Below, in pieces: positions 10,791 to 21,236 of a stretch of DNA of 64,000 nucleotides. Source of the DNA: Symsagittifera roscoffensis (Eukaryota; Xenacoelomorpha; Acoela; Convolutidae); NCBI RefSeq assembly GCF_963678635.1, contig NC_087071.1, forward strand, positions 47,040,889-47,104,888. The letters are read 5' to 3'. The position numbers and the translations under genes were made by a program. Below the pieces are notes generated by a model. It worked only from the letters and a program-made list of their open reading frames with translations. It searched no databases and was not told the origin of the DNA. Each line of letters starts with the position of its first letter. Positions within the stretch are counted from its first letter, which is position 1.

Positions 10791-13700
10791 CTGTAAACAA
10801 AGCATTATGCTTATATGATATATGCATTAATTAACCAGCCCAGTGTAACAGAAAAGAAAACATGACCAAAAAGTTCCATTAGCAAGAACGGAAATTAATT
10901 AATAAATCGGGACGAAGCCTGTTTCTTTATCAAAGTAGAACCAAATCTGTCAATTTTTCAGAGAAAAAAAGAATCCGTTAGCACCTAAAAATTGTGGATT
11001 AAAGTTAAGCTTTAATTTAAGCGCCACTCTATCTGTTTAGAAGCATACTTTACCTTAAATGAGAAAAAAAATAAGAAACCGTACTTCAAAAGAAATCAAA
11101 AAAATTATACCGCCAAAATAGAAATGAGTGTGAATAAGCTTTACAACTTTTAAAAAAAAAACAATCAAAAATTGAAATCAGCAAAAATTCACTTTTTATT
11201 TAATTGATATATTGAAAGAGCCACTAGTAATTTCAAGACTCGGTTTGCAATTTCTCAGATTCAATTTATAATGCATATTCATTTTTGTAAGAATTTTGAT
11301 CTAGGTAAGATATTTTAAAAAGTAAGCACTCAACAAAATAAATTTGATATAAAAAGCACTTAGTCACGCAAAAATTATTTAAAAAATTCCAGAAAATCAT
11401 AAATTTTTTGAGAAAAGTCTGATAAAATGGAGGAAACTTATGTTTTAGCATTTTTGATGGCCAAACCAATTTTGAGAAAAATAAATGAAAAGACCTTTCC
11501 ATCTGGCTGGCCATTATATTTCCACTGTTGACACAATGGTCACGAGAAACAAGTTGCAATTTAAAGAGTAAAATGATCTTTCAGGGCCGATACAACTATT
11601 CACACGGAGGTGCAGTGTAACTTCCCATGCACTATTGGGAAAACGGCAAAAATAAGCTTTAAAAAGGGGAAAACGTTAAATAACGAAAGAAAAGGTAAAA
11701 ATAAGCCTCGAAACAAAATTTTAGGTAGGTGCCGGAATCGAACCACAGACATAAAGATTTCGAGCCTCCAGTCCATTCAACCGCGCCATTTGAAATATTC
11801 GAACACAAGTCTTCAAAATAGAAGACATACAGATGCTATTCTAATTCCAATACTGTGCAGCAAAAATTAAAATAAGTGGATTCGTAACTCAACACTACGC
11901 TCACTATCTCTCTGGTTCCATACAGGACTTTTTCATTCACACGAAGCAAGACTTGACATCGCAAACAAAAGCAAAAAAAGACAACGGAGATTTTAAAATG
12001 TTTAAAAAAATGAGGAAAATACGCTTCAAAAACAAAAGAATTAATCGAACCAGTCATTTGCCTTACTCTATTATGTACTTAACATATATTCTACTAGTTA
12101 CACCAGACAGCATTAAATGCGCTCATTTCGCAGATAAAACGCAAAAAAATGGGCAGTGTCTAGATATACTGAAACGCTAAAATTGAACACAAAAACCTGT
12201 AACGTAGGCTGGAAAAGTATTTATCCTGTGTTGAGCGTAGATATTGTGGGAAGCTACGATCCTTAGCTTTCTAGGAAATAATTTTGGTTCAATTCATACT
12301 CCTTTTGCTGATACCGACAAAATTTCGGCAAACCAGAAGGGCTTTCAAATGAGTTTCAAAAATGGCCTCATATCGCTATAAGATAACAATAAGATACTTT
12401 ATTTCACGTGGAAATACCCCTTAGAATAGTATTTGCCTAAAACTTTTAAACTAATTGCATAGAAAACGGGTTCTTCTATTTAGTCGGATGACTTCAACAA
12501 CACAAAAGAGATTAGAACTTTCGCCGAGTGCCAGTAAAATACAGACAAAAAAGCATCAAAGCACTTTTGGACTTAGGATGAAACCAAAAATAAAAAAAAA
12601 CGAAAAAGTTTAAGTGATAAAAATAAACCTCGTCATTTACACACAGTCCAGTACCTCTAGACCTGCAAGTTAAGCGAGTTTTTGGAATTGAATGCACTTC
12701 GAAATGCAAATTAGCGTAACAGCTTACAGTGGAATTGATTTGGAGTTGTTCATTTTCATTCTTGATCTGCACAATGCTAGCGGAAGAAGATGATGCTGAT
12801 GATGTCGAAGCTACATGCAGAGTGTTGCTTGTGGAAGGAGCCGCAGAAGAGTCTTCTTGGGATGAGCCGAATGACAGATCCAGGGGCTCACCTGTCCCAC
12901 TAACAGAAATAACAAGTTTTCAGACAAAAAAAACCTTCATACTTCTAACCGTTCAGCGCAATACGGTAGAAGCACTAAATGAACAATGCAAAAAGCAGAG
13001 AAACCTGAAAAATGAAATTTTTCCTCTTCGAACCCCCGCACCACAAAAACACTCATGTTAAGCTTTACACGCAAAGCTTTTGCTCACACGGATTTAGGGG
13101 ATGCGCGGGGAGAACGACCCTTTCTCAGGGATTCTACCCCCTGCATACCCAAAGGGTCCCCCCTTTTGTATTATTTAGAGATATCTATTTTTGGCTGACG
13201 AACCCTAGAAATTGTCTAAAGGCGCCAATATATACTAATTTTGAGGGAGGGGGAGCACGCACCGAAAAAGCGCATTTTTTTGTCAAAATTTTCCTACAGC
13301 GCCAAAAATTTGACCAAAACAGGGTCTTTTTAATGCTTTGGGAGAGCTCGGAAAAACATTTGGTCGAAAAAAAAAAAGTCGACAAAATTTTCTTGGGATG
13401 AGCCAAGAAAAAGTCGACAAAAAGTCCCCCCTCGAGAAAATCCTAGATCCGCCCCTGATTTTATTATTTGACATCAAATGCAAAAAAAAATAGAAAACGA
13501 AAATCTTACAAAACTTCCAAATGAACGTATGAGGTTTCCCAAACGACGTCAATTAAACCATAAACCAACTTAAAATGAGAAATTGAAGCAAAAACATAGA
13601 TCAAAGCTGACTCCAGTTAAAACGGAATCCAGTAAAAACCACTAAAAACAGGATCGACATTTCAACTGCAGCTTATAGTGAGAGATTGGAGAGACAAGAG

Positions 13701-14373
13701 CCGAAACAAAGCCGACAGAATTTCATTACAACATTGAAACAAGAAAAAGAACCTTGAGCATTTTAATGGGCCAAGAACATTGACTTTAGGTTCACTAGAT
13801 TCTTTGACAGTTTTTATGAATGAAAATCAGGTTAAAATTGAATTCAGACTTCAAATTTAGATTACTCAACTTCTTGCAGACCAAAAAGGCATTAACTATA
13901 AGTAGTTTGAAAGAAGAACATCTGTCATCAATCACAATAAGCGCCTTGACTTAGATGGCAGACCTTATCGAAAGGTCGCCTGTAGCACCTAGTTACAATT
14001 ACAACTCCCCCTACCCCCCCCCCCCCCCGGCAATAAGATCGGGATCGTTCGAAATAAAGTATATGTCTTACCTGGCAGTTGTTTTAATAGTCCATGGACT
14101 GTCGGAGAAGCCGAAACTACAATTCAAAAAGGGACCATTGATACTAAAACCATTGGACCTTGATGTAATGCGAGTTGAACAGTTAGCTGCTGTTGCAGTT
14201 GTTGCGCTGAAACAACCAGCCGTTTTCCTCTGTTTGCTCAATGGCTCTGTCGCTTCAGTGTCCCTATCGTCCGTGCTCTCATTGTAATACCTGGAAATTC
14301 TTTTCGAAACTGGCGTGAGTGACATGGCTCCTAATGCACGCTTCTTAGCTGTTGCTGTCTTCTTTCCTGTTCC
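10530..14373 (-). CDS. Host gene, last three exons: Ser/Thr-rich protein tail with SUMO-interaction-like motifs
   Basis: Three minus-strand exons are joined by consensus introns with matching phases: 14373-14072, 12899-12728 and 10790-10530, ending in a TAA stop. Together they give about 244 residues of a C-terminal tail. The first part has basic patches (KKTATAKKRA, SKQRK) suited to nuclear import, the middle is Ser/Thr/Ala-rich, and the end carries EYVVLDDD and LFVDLTCEEPDSDE. Both match the SUMO-interaction motif pattern of a hydrophobic core followed by acidic residues. PIAS-type SUMO ligases end in such a motif followed by a Ser/Thr-rich tail, as here, but no SP-RING is in the window, so PIAS is only a suggestion. 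Upstream exons were not found. The Polinton piece and a MITE may lie in the next intron. Confidence 0.7.
11695..11792 (-). repeat. tRNA-derived SINE-like fragment in intron
   Basis: Minus strand: A-box-like 'tggcgcggttgaatgg' (11773-11788) and a near-perfect B box 'ggttcgattcc' (11733-11743), about 30 bases apart, followed by 'ggcacctacc' and 'ttcgaggctta'. The last stretch is shared with the fragment at 8720-8815, which supports one family. The acceptor and anticodon arms do not pair well, so it is not a functional tRNA. Confidence 0.55.
12728..12899 (-). CDS. Penultimate exon of the host gene
   Basis: Acceptor 'tttctgttag' is followed by one base that completes the AG-T serine codon from the upstream exon. 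The exon then runs GTGEPLDLSFGSSQED, a Ser/Ala-rich middle, and VQIKNENEQLQINST, and ends at donor 'gtaagc' in phase 0. Both phases fit the neighbouring exons exactly. EPLDLS followed by acidic residues resembles a short peptide-binding motif of the PxDLS type, but this is weak. Confidence 0.7.
13085..13457. mobile_element. hAT-type MITE, copy 3, in host intron
   Basis: Right terminus 'cctagatccgcccctg' is intact. The left terminus 'cacacggatttagggg' is decayed. Internal blocks 'acccaaagggtccccc', 'tttttggctgacg', 'tttgggagagctcgg' and 'cctcgagaaaatcctag' match copies 1 and 2. The flanks 'cttttgct' and 'attttatt' match at five of eight positions, a possible worn target duplication. It lies in the intron between the exons at 12728-12899 and 14072-14373. 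Confidence 0.8.
14014..14028 (+). repeat. C homopolymer, 15 bases
   Basis: Run of 15 C immediately downstream, in gene orientation, of the splice donor at 14072. Length is likely to be variable. Confidence 0.85.
14072..14373 (-). CDS. Antepenultimate exon of the host gene
   Basis: Acceptor 'attgtttcag' precedes GGA in phase 0. The exon encodes GTGKKTATAKKRALGAMS, SKRISRYYNESTDDRD and SKQRKTAG, and ends WTIKTTA plus two bases at the donor 'gtaagacata'. The two leftover bases are completed by the next exon. It is open throughout. The start of the protein must lie upstream (above 14373). Confidence 0.7.
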
Positions 14374-14405
14374 CTGAAACAATATACGCACATTCAAGAG
14401 TAGTA

Positions 14406-14590
14406 TTGTATCGTGTCCCGGATCCTATGGGGGGAGCCTCATGTAAAGCAAAATCCTAGGAAAGGGGTCCTTAAGTTTTTGGAGGACCCCTGTCCTAGGC
14501 TTTTCTAAACGATCGTATGTTCCTACCCCAAAAAAGACCCACTCCCTAAGATCTTGATAAGCTGAGCTAAACAACCTGGACCCGATACAA
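14406..14590. mobile_element. 185-bp MITE with TA target duplication and internal hairpin
   Basis: The ends are the inverted repeats 'ttgtatcgtgtcc' (from 14406) and 'ggacccgatacaa' (to 14590), flanked on both sides by TA (14404-14405 and 14591-14592), as for Tc1/mariner-type elements. Inside, 'cctaggaaaggggtcc' (14455-14470) pairs with 'ggacccctgtcctagg' (14484-14499) at 15 of 16 positions around a 13-base loop. It has no coding capacity. Confidence 0.65.
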
Positions 14591-14592
14591 TA

Positions 14593-15185
14593 ATTCCTTC
14601 TAATTCCCTTTAAAGCTGTCCCTTTTCCCGCGATAATAAACGTTAATCGTCCTAGTTCCTGAACTTTTTTTTCGTCCTAGTTTCATGTGGATATCATTTC
14701 CTGGCTTTCTTTCTTTTCGTCAAACATTTGTCATTCTAATAATAGTTTATAATTAAAACTGAACCAAAGGATTTCACACAATGGTTTGAACTAACCCTTG
14801 GTTTGCGTCAACTAGTTTATTTTCCCGAGGCAATTTATGTTAAAACAGTGGTTGAGCCCAAAACTAATATTTTACTAGTTAACTGGTATAAAACAAAACA
14901 AGTTTAAGCCGAATTATAAAAAGGAAGAGCAGTAAAAATCAACAAAATATAGGTTTTGGTTTTCTTTCCGCTGTTTTTAGATGGTCTTTCTTCCGAAGCT
15001 TCGGATAAAATAAATGGGATATTTATAGGGGTACGTTCACGGACTCGGCTACTAGAAGCTTCTTCTTCTCGCAGCTGTGTTTCTGTGTAGGGCCGCTGTA
15101 AAAATCCCCAATCCGGAAGTTGAAATTCGGGCGAACTGTTATCAGCTTCTGTATGAGTTGGAGAACTCGGTGTCCATGTTAACGT
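14593..15185. other. Spacer, nothing recognised
   Basis: AT-rich sequence with no supported gene. The inverted pair 'ccgaagcttcgg' at about 14993-15004 is a 12-bp perfect palindrome. Confidence 0.45.
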
Positions 15186-16080
15186 TTTCTAGAAATGCTT
15201 TATCTTCGGCGATCTTATGGCCAAAAGTAGCTGCCGAAATCCCGTCAAAAACGAGAAAACGTTTTGAAATGAATGGTGATAATGCAAGTTTGTCTTGTTT
15301 CATTGTCATAATAGTGTGACATTTCGAAACTATATTATAGTTGTACACTCTCATTGTTTTCCTGGTGAAAAATCTGTCCCTGAAGGTTTATTGTACCATT
15401 TCTTGCTGCGCAGTGCATTTTATCCATTTGGCACTCAACGTTTGAGTGCCTTCAAAACTAACACTTCTTAACAAACAAAAAAATTCTTTTCTACGAGATA
15501 GGGGATAGATTCCTTTCACTTTAGCAACTCAATTTATACCGAACAAAATTTTATTCATTTTACCACAGAGCAGAAAATTACGCTTAAAAAGAGGAAAAGA
15601 AAAGAAATATGTTTTCAGATAACTTTTAGGCAACATTGTATTATGTTGTCTAAATCAGCTAAATGCCCGTAGTTTATTGTAACAAATTAAGGGGGAGGGA
15701 GAGAGGTTGGTAAGGGCGGTGGTAGTTTTTTCTGTGAGGGTGGAAACGTGGCCTAAGTTGGGATTCTTGTTCACCAATAAGGACGACCGAATACAGTTTC
15801 GGTTTTAGAGCGACGAGTTCTCTGATCGGCTTCCCGCCAATTTCGTCTTTAAACTTCAACACAACTTTCTTGTTTGTATCGTCGAACAGGATATGATCCT
15901 CATCATAATTTGAGAAGTCGAAGTCAGCTTTTATTTTCTCTTAGTCTCGGTAAACGTCTTCAGTTTTTATGGGATAAACAAAACTATCAGCGTCGGAGTA
16001 CAGTAGTTCCAACCTTAGATTCGCTTTCAGTTTTTGAAAATGAAATTAAAACATGAAACGCTTGGCGAGTTCTAAGATGG
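15186..16080 (-). pseudogene. Polinton/Maverick fossil: C-terminal part of protein-primed family-B DNA polymerase
   Basis: On the minus strand, from right to left, the translated sequence shows the catalytic motif YSDADS (the family's YxDTDS). Next comes KFKDEIGGKPIRELVALKPK, a signature of Polinton and related virus-like polymerases, and then KLALSPF with SKRFLVFDG near the C-terminal end. The piece is broken, with several breaks, and no other Polinton gene (capsid, ATPase, protease, integrase) or terminal repeat is evident nearby. It appears old. It may sit in an intron of the minus-strand host gene. Confidence 0.75.
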
Positions 16081-16193
16081 TTAAGGATCAAAATCAATTT
16101 CTGAAAAAAATAAACAGAACTACAGATTAAATCAATCTCTGTTACTTTGCTTACGACCTGGCTAACCCCACCGGACACAAAGTATAACGAGAT

Positions 16194-16209
16194 AGAGAGA
16201 GAGAGAGAG
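16194..16209. repeat. (GA)n microsatellite
   Basis: About eight GA units, followed 120 bp later by a TA repeat. Confidence 0.85.
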
Positions 16210-16326
16210 CTGAGAAGTTTGGAAAAAGGCCAAAAAAGGGTTGGAATATCAACGTATAAATGTTAAACCCTTCCATATCTATCTCTATTCCTGATAAAAT
16301 GGGGCTCACTAATGAGCAAATGCATT

Positions 16327-16351
16327 TATATATATATATATATATATATAT
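16327..16351. repeat. (TA)12 microsatellite
   Basis: Uninterrupted TA dinucleotide run. Confidence 0.9.
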
Positions 16352-16359
16352 CTTTCTCA

Positions 16360-17731
16360 AACAAACAACACTTTTAGCTAAAAACTATTCTCGATTTATG
16401 ATATTTTTAAATTTCCTTTCAAAATATTTTCTAACATTTTGCTGAAAACATTGCAGAGCAAAATTAAATTGATCTACCAGATAAGATGAAAGCTGAGACA
16501 AAGATTATACACACCACCCGGTCATTTTAAAACAAATTGAAAATCAATTCAAAGAAAAATGAAAAGATAAAAGCTGAGGAACAATAATCGAAACAAAAGA
16601 AATAGTTTTTTGTTTAAGTTAATAGAACTCTCAAAACTGTAGTTTTTTGGAGCATAGCAAGCTGCATTTGGAAGAGTTTCTTGAATGAGACCTGAAGTAA
16701 CTAGATCAATTTTCTCCGGACCCTGTGTCGATGAAATCCGAGCATCTGAATAGGAAGCTGATTGTTTTGAAGCTGGAGTTGAAACTGCTCCCCTAACAAA
16801 TGACTCGGTAGACAATGCTGTCTAAATATCCCAGTACGATTTGCGCTCAGCATAATCACGAATACAGCCCTCCTGATTTTCAAACAATGGGATTGACTCG
16901 CAGTCATACTCGAAGCGAATTTTTCTGGCAGACTGTTGGAGCTAGGTTGTGTCGTTTATCTTAGTCTTTTCTAATGCCGGGTGGCTATCGTAAAAAATTC
17001 AACTCTCGTACACTCGTTTTCGACACTGTCGGCGTAGATCGATATGGTCCAGGCGGTAGTTTGGTAGCAATATAAGAATTTCTGTAGTCCATTGTTCGTT
17101 TTGATTGCCGTCGTCTTAGAGCCAAGTCCTTGAACCGATTTAGTCGAGACGAAAAGTCTCTTTTTCTTTGTTGATGGATGACTGCAACCAATTCTCGCGT
17201 GTAGGTCTGGTTGATACTTGTTCTTTATCGATCGGAGACTGATATTATCTGCAGAGGACTAGTCACAACTTGAATATGTTTTAAATTTTTGTTAAAACAA
17301 AAAAATGACTGAATTACCGAAGAGAAATTGAGAAAATGAAAAAAAAAATGAAATGTTTAATGAGAATGAGATCAGAAAAGGAGTGGCATGGCTCAATAAG
17401 GTCGAAGCTTAAATTTTTTGAGGTGGGGCTATCAAACTATCTATTCTTATACGCATGACGCCTGAGGTCATATTAAGATTACATGCGAAAACCCGATTTT
17501 CTAGAGTTATGAGATATGTATAATAAAGGGGTTACGGGCCAAAGCATCGTTTCACGTTTTCTTGTTAGTTTGCCCGAATTTCTTTGTCATGCTGTTAAAG
17601 TTTCAGTACCAAGATTCATAGCAGTCATTAAATTAACCGTCATAATAAACAAAACACCATAGAAGATTTTTAAATTATAACCGGGAGGAAAAGCAATCAA
17701 ATACACATATAAAATGTGGTTATCGTTAAGG
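16360..17731. other. Region with unexplained minus-strand open stretches
   Basis: Minus-strand stretches at about 16630-16815 (with KQSASYSDARISSTQGPEK) and 16985-17191 (with FSSRLNRFKDLALRRRQSKR) have more even composition than their surroundings. Neither joins in phase to the host exon at 14373, and neither is recognised. They could be upstream host exons or further worn pieces of the Polinton. I do not call genes. Confidence 0.35.
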
Positions 17732-17754
17732 NNNNNNNNNNNNNNNNNNNNNNN
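17732..17754. other. Assembly gap (23 N)
   Basis: Run of N. Continuity across it is not proven, so the host gene and the Polinton piece may not be truly adjacent to element A. Confidence 0.95.
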
Positions 17755-17814
17755 CGTTAGAGGGTCATTCCACGTAAAAAGGCCAGACACTTGAATTTTA
17801 AATCAGCAAAAACG

Positions 17815-18091
17815 GAACACAACTTAAGAAAAAAAGCCACAAATTTTTTGATTTTACACCATAAAGTTTGAAGTCCACATTAAACAACAATAAGTTACAC
17901 TTGCTACTTCAACGAAAGTTGTTTATACAGCACAAGAAAAATCAGTGACAGGGCAGCTAAGCTTACAATCTTTGAGCAGAAAGCACTTGAACCGAAAAAA
18001 ATCTGTTCAGTCCACCTTGAAAAAAGAATGAAGAGTACTTTCCCTTGCAACTACAATGAAAGTTGCTTACAGAACATTAAAAGTGATGTTC
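17815..18091. repeat. Two degenerate tandem units about 130 bp long, cut by element A
   Basis: 'gaagtccacattaaa', 'cttgctacttcaacgaaagttg' (in pieces) and 'tacagcac' in the first unit recur as 'cagtccaccttgaaa', 'cttgcaactacaatgaaag' and 'tacagaac' in the second. Element A's 5' LTR begins inside the second unit. Confidence 0.45.
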
Positions 18092-20042
18092 TGTGACATT
18101 CGACCAGAATGTGAAAAATGCAATCTCTGCAGAATTCGAATTTTTAGCAGCAAGCCTTCCGGATTGGTGATTATTAAGAATTAAGAACGTTATTGGAACG
18201 TGTAACATTCGCCCGGAAGATACATATCGACGGAAAATGTTAGGTACCGCCTGATCGCTACCTAATACCAAGTAACCTGGAAATACATAAAAACATACAT
18301 GTAACATTCGCCCGGAAGATACATATCGACGGATAACAAAACTAAGTCTTAAGACGACTGGCTAGCGTCTAAACAGAGCTTTGCATGTTTTTCACCGTCT
18401 CTACCAAGCCAGTACTTTTCGGTGGTCTTTCTTACATCGAGTCGACAAAAACGTTACTGTTCTCCGGCTTCGACCAGAACGCTCAAATTAACTGAATTAC
18501 ATGCAAAAATAGTGAGCTCATGGCTGGGTCTCTGTATCCCCAGACCACGAGGTCACTCCTAAAAACAGGGCTACTACTTATTATATTACTATTGTTTTTG
18601 TTCAGTAGATAAAAATCATCATCTCCATCGAAGATGGATCAACCCTTTCCCCCAACTCCTAGCTTCTCATCCTTATCAAAACGAATCCAGTTGTTAATTA
18701 AATTCAATTCAGGACATGACAAGAAGCTAAAAGTTTATATAAAAGGCTAAAAGTTCCAGTCCCGAAACCCTTCCGGATTCTTGAATCCAGTGAATCAAGC
18801 TCCTTAAGTTCAATTTCACACCAATCCGGAAGGCTGGTTCTCACCCTTCACCGTTGTTGGCAACGGCCTTGCAACTATTGTAGCAGCACAATAGTTGCAA
18901 CTTGGAACGTTCTCTGCTATTCTGTAGTTCGTTGTCGTTTTTCTTTAATCTCGATTTTCGTTCTGTTCGCAATCACAGATAAAAGTTGTTCTGTTTTTCA
19001 CTCGCTTTTTGTTAAAATGGCCGTTTCAGCATTTCTCAGAAATGTGACGTCATCATTCGAATTTTTGAAAATTTAAAATACTAGAATATTCTAGCCCTCA
19101 CCGTTTGGCTAAACGTTCCAATAACGTCGCTAATCCTTCGAAATCATCAACTCGGAAGGCTTACTGCTCAAAATTCGAATCCTGCATAAATTGCATTTTG
19201 GCCATTCTGGTCGAATGTCACAACGATTGGCCAAAACAGTGAGGGCTAGAATATTCTGGTATTTTAAAATTTCAAAAATTCGAATTATGACGTCATATTT
19301 CTGAGAAACGTCAGAAACGGCCATTTTGGCTAAAAACGAGAAAGAAGAACAGAACAACATTAGCTGCGCTAACAACAACTACGAAATCGAGATTGGAAAA
19401 CGACAACGAGTTACAGAGTAACAGAAGAACACTCCGAGTTGCAACTATTGTGCCGCTACAATAGTTGCAAGGCCGTTGCGAACAACGGTGAAGGGTGAAA
19501 GACGGCCTTCCGGATTAAGAAGAAATCAAGATTAACGAGTTTGATTCAGCGGATTCGTCAATCCGGAAGGGTAAAGGAACTGAAACTTTTATCCTGTTAC
19601 ATAGACTTTTAGCTTCCTGTCATGTCCTGACTTGAATTTAATTAACATCTAGATTCATTTTGATAAGGATGAGAAGCTAGGAGTTGGGGGAAAGGGTTGA
19701 TCCATCTTCGATGGAGATGATGATTTTTATCTACTGAACAAAAACAATAGTAATATAATAAGTAGTAGTAGCCCTGTTTTTAGGAGTGATCTCGTGGTCT
19801 GGGGATACTGAGACCCAGCCATGAGCTCACTATTTCTGCATGTAATCTAGTTAATTTGAGTGTTTTGACCGAAGCCGAAAGCAGTAACGTTTTTGTCGAC
19901 CCGATGTTAGAAAAGACCACCGAAAAGTACTGGCTTGGTAGAGACGGTGAAAAGCATGCAAAGCTCTGTTTAGACGTTAGCCAGTAGTCTTAAGACTTAG
20001 TTTTGTCTTCCGTCGATACGTATCTTCTGGGCGAATGTTACA
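18092..20042 (+). repeat. 5' LTR of element A, interrupted by a nested reversed LTR remnant
   Basis: The LTR itself is 18092-18200 plus 19223-20042, together matching the 3' LTR at 38039-38963 almost base for base. The interruption is 18201-19222. The terminal 'ggcgaatgttaca' ends at 20042. Motifs of the type 'aatccggaagggt' occur in both orientations within the LTR. Confidence 0.85.
18201..19222 (-). mobile_element. Nested reversed LTR remnant inside the 5' LTR of element A
   Basis: On the minus strand this reads as a complete LTR of the same family (19222 down to 18300, TGTGACATTCG to GAATGTTACA). About 65 bp of sequence follows that resembles the family's post-LTR leader, and then 34 bp of the LTR end again (18201-18234). 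It is flanked by 'acg' on both sides. It differs from the host LTR at roughly one position in ten, so it came from another subfamily. It is absent from the 3' LTR, so it arrived after element A. With the host LTR it makes a near-palindrome of about 0.8 kb per arm. Confidence 0.75.
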
Positions 20043-20054
20043 TAGATGTTTTTA

Positions 20055-20069
20055 TGGCGCTCCTGGGTG
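20055..20069 (+). promoter_or_regulatory. Putative primer-binding site
   Basis: 'tggcgctcctgggtg' starts with the TGG that pairs with a tRNA CCA end and lies 12 bases after the LTR, a little further than usual. The nested remnant has a diverged sequence at the same place. The primer tRNA is not identified. Confidence 0.4.
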
Positions 20070-20107
20070 TTATTTTTTTTAACATCATGACCGGCAGAAC
20101 CTTTAAC

Positions 20108-20133
20108 GAGCACTCCGCGCCGAGCGGATGCTC
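20108..20133 (+). promoter_or_regulatory. GC-rich hairpin after the LTR
   Basis: 'gagcactccgc' pairs with 'gcggatgctc' around a short 'gccga' loop, with one bulge. Another inverted pair, 'cggaag-c-cttccg', follows at about 20188. The position right after the LTR fits a packaging or dimerisation element. Confidence 0.4.
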
Positions 20134-21236
20134 ATATTAACGCCCTTATTAGGCCTAAACCGCCGGGGCGGAAGGGTAGTTCGGAACGCGGAAGCCTTCC
20201 GGATTACCGTGAATAGCTTTTTAACTTAGTTAAGACCGAAAATTCACGAACCAGGAAGGGTGGGGGGATCCGCGGTCCCGTCATCTCCTGAATGGTTTGT
20301 GACCAAAAACACTTAAAGATATATATATATATAAAACCAAACAAAAAGTAGTAAAGTACCCAAGAAAAACAAAAAACATTAAAAAAATAACAGAAAAAAA
20401 CCAAAAACAGTAAAAAAGTTTAAAAAAAAAGTAGAAATCATCCCCCCAGACAAGATGTGATCCGACCCCCCCGTTTGTTTTTGATAGATATATTGTTGTT
20501 ACAGGCATTTATATCAGTCAGGATCATTACGATCAGTTTTGTAGCCCGTTTGTGAGGCTTGTACTGTAGGGTTATTTGAGCATTTAAGCACGTTAATGAT
20601 AAATTGCGCTCAATCCGGAAGGGTCAGCTGATTTGCGCTCAATTCGGAAGGGTCTTGGGAGAAGACTGATCCGGCAAGCAGTACAAGGAGCAACAAGAAG
20701 GGGCTCAACGACAACAACAATCGACTGTTGGGTATTGTTAACAAGTTTTGTATCCCTTTTGGTACAAAAAATAAGATAGTAATCTGTGGGGGGCTCGACA
20801 GTGCTGCACTGTAGTGACCACACCGAACTGCGAATATCCGAGTTAAGCACCTTAATTCGGATATTAAATAAACCCGGAGGGGTATAGTATTACTAATATT
20901 ATTACTTATATAGCCTAAATTAATACTCTAATATCGTTTTTCAGTGAAAAACACCGAAAACAGACTGGTTTTTAGGGTCAAAATAGCGATATTTTGATCC
21001 CCCCACAAATCGCAATTTTTGACATATCGATATTTTTTGGAACGTTTTGTAAATTTTATTTGGAAAACCCCTAAATCCCTACCAAAAGGTGATAGCGATT
21101 GAACTAAGTAACTTAGGACAGTTCTAGACAAAAAGGGAGGGCTAAAGGCACAAGAAGACCTTAATAGAATCGAAATTAGACAAGTGATAAGACCCTTCAC
21201 CGTTAGTGTGAATTGTCAAATAAGAGGCTTAACTTC

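Noticed and set aside
10546-10818. Plus-strand open frame of 90 residues
   Set aside because: It is the complement of the terminal exon of the host gene, which has splice-site and motif support on the minus strand.
11695-11792. A functional tRNA gene
   Set aside because: The B box is good but acceptor, D and anticodon stems do not pair, and a similar piece with the same tail exists at 8720-8815.
16660-16795. An additional host exon starting after 'catttgttag'
   Set aside because: Its exit phase does not fit the exon at 14072-14373, which opens in phase 0, so no direct splice between them keeps the frame.
18300-20042. A foldback DNA transposon with long inverted repeats ending TGTAACATTCGCC
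   Set aside because: The right arm is the remainder of element A's 5' LTR, whose first 109 bp lie at 18092-18200, and the left arm is a whole reversed LTR. LTR nesting explains all boundaries.
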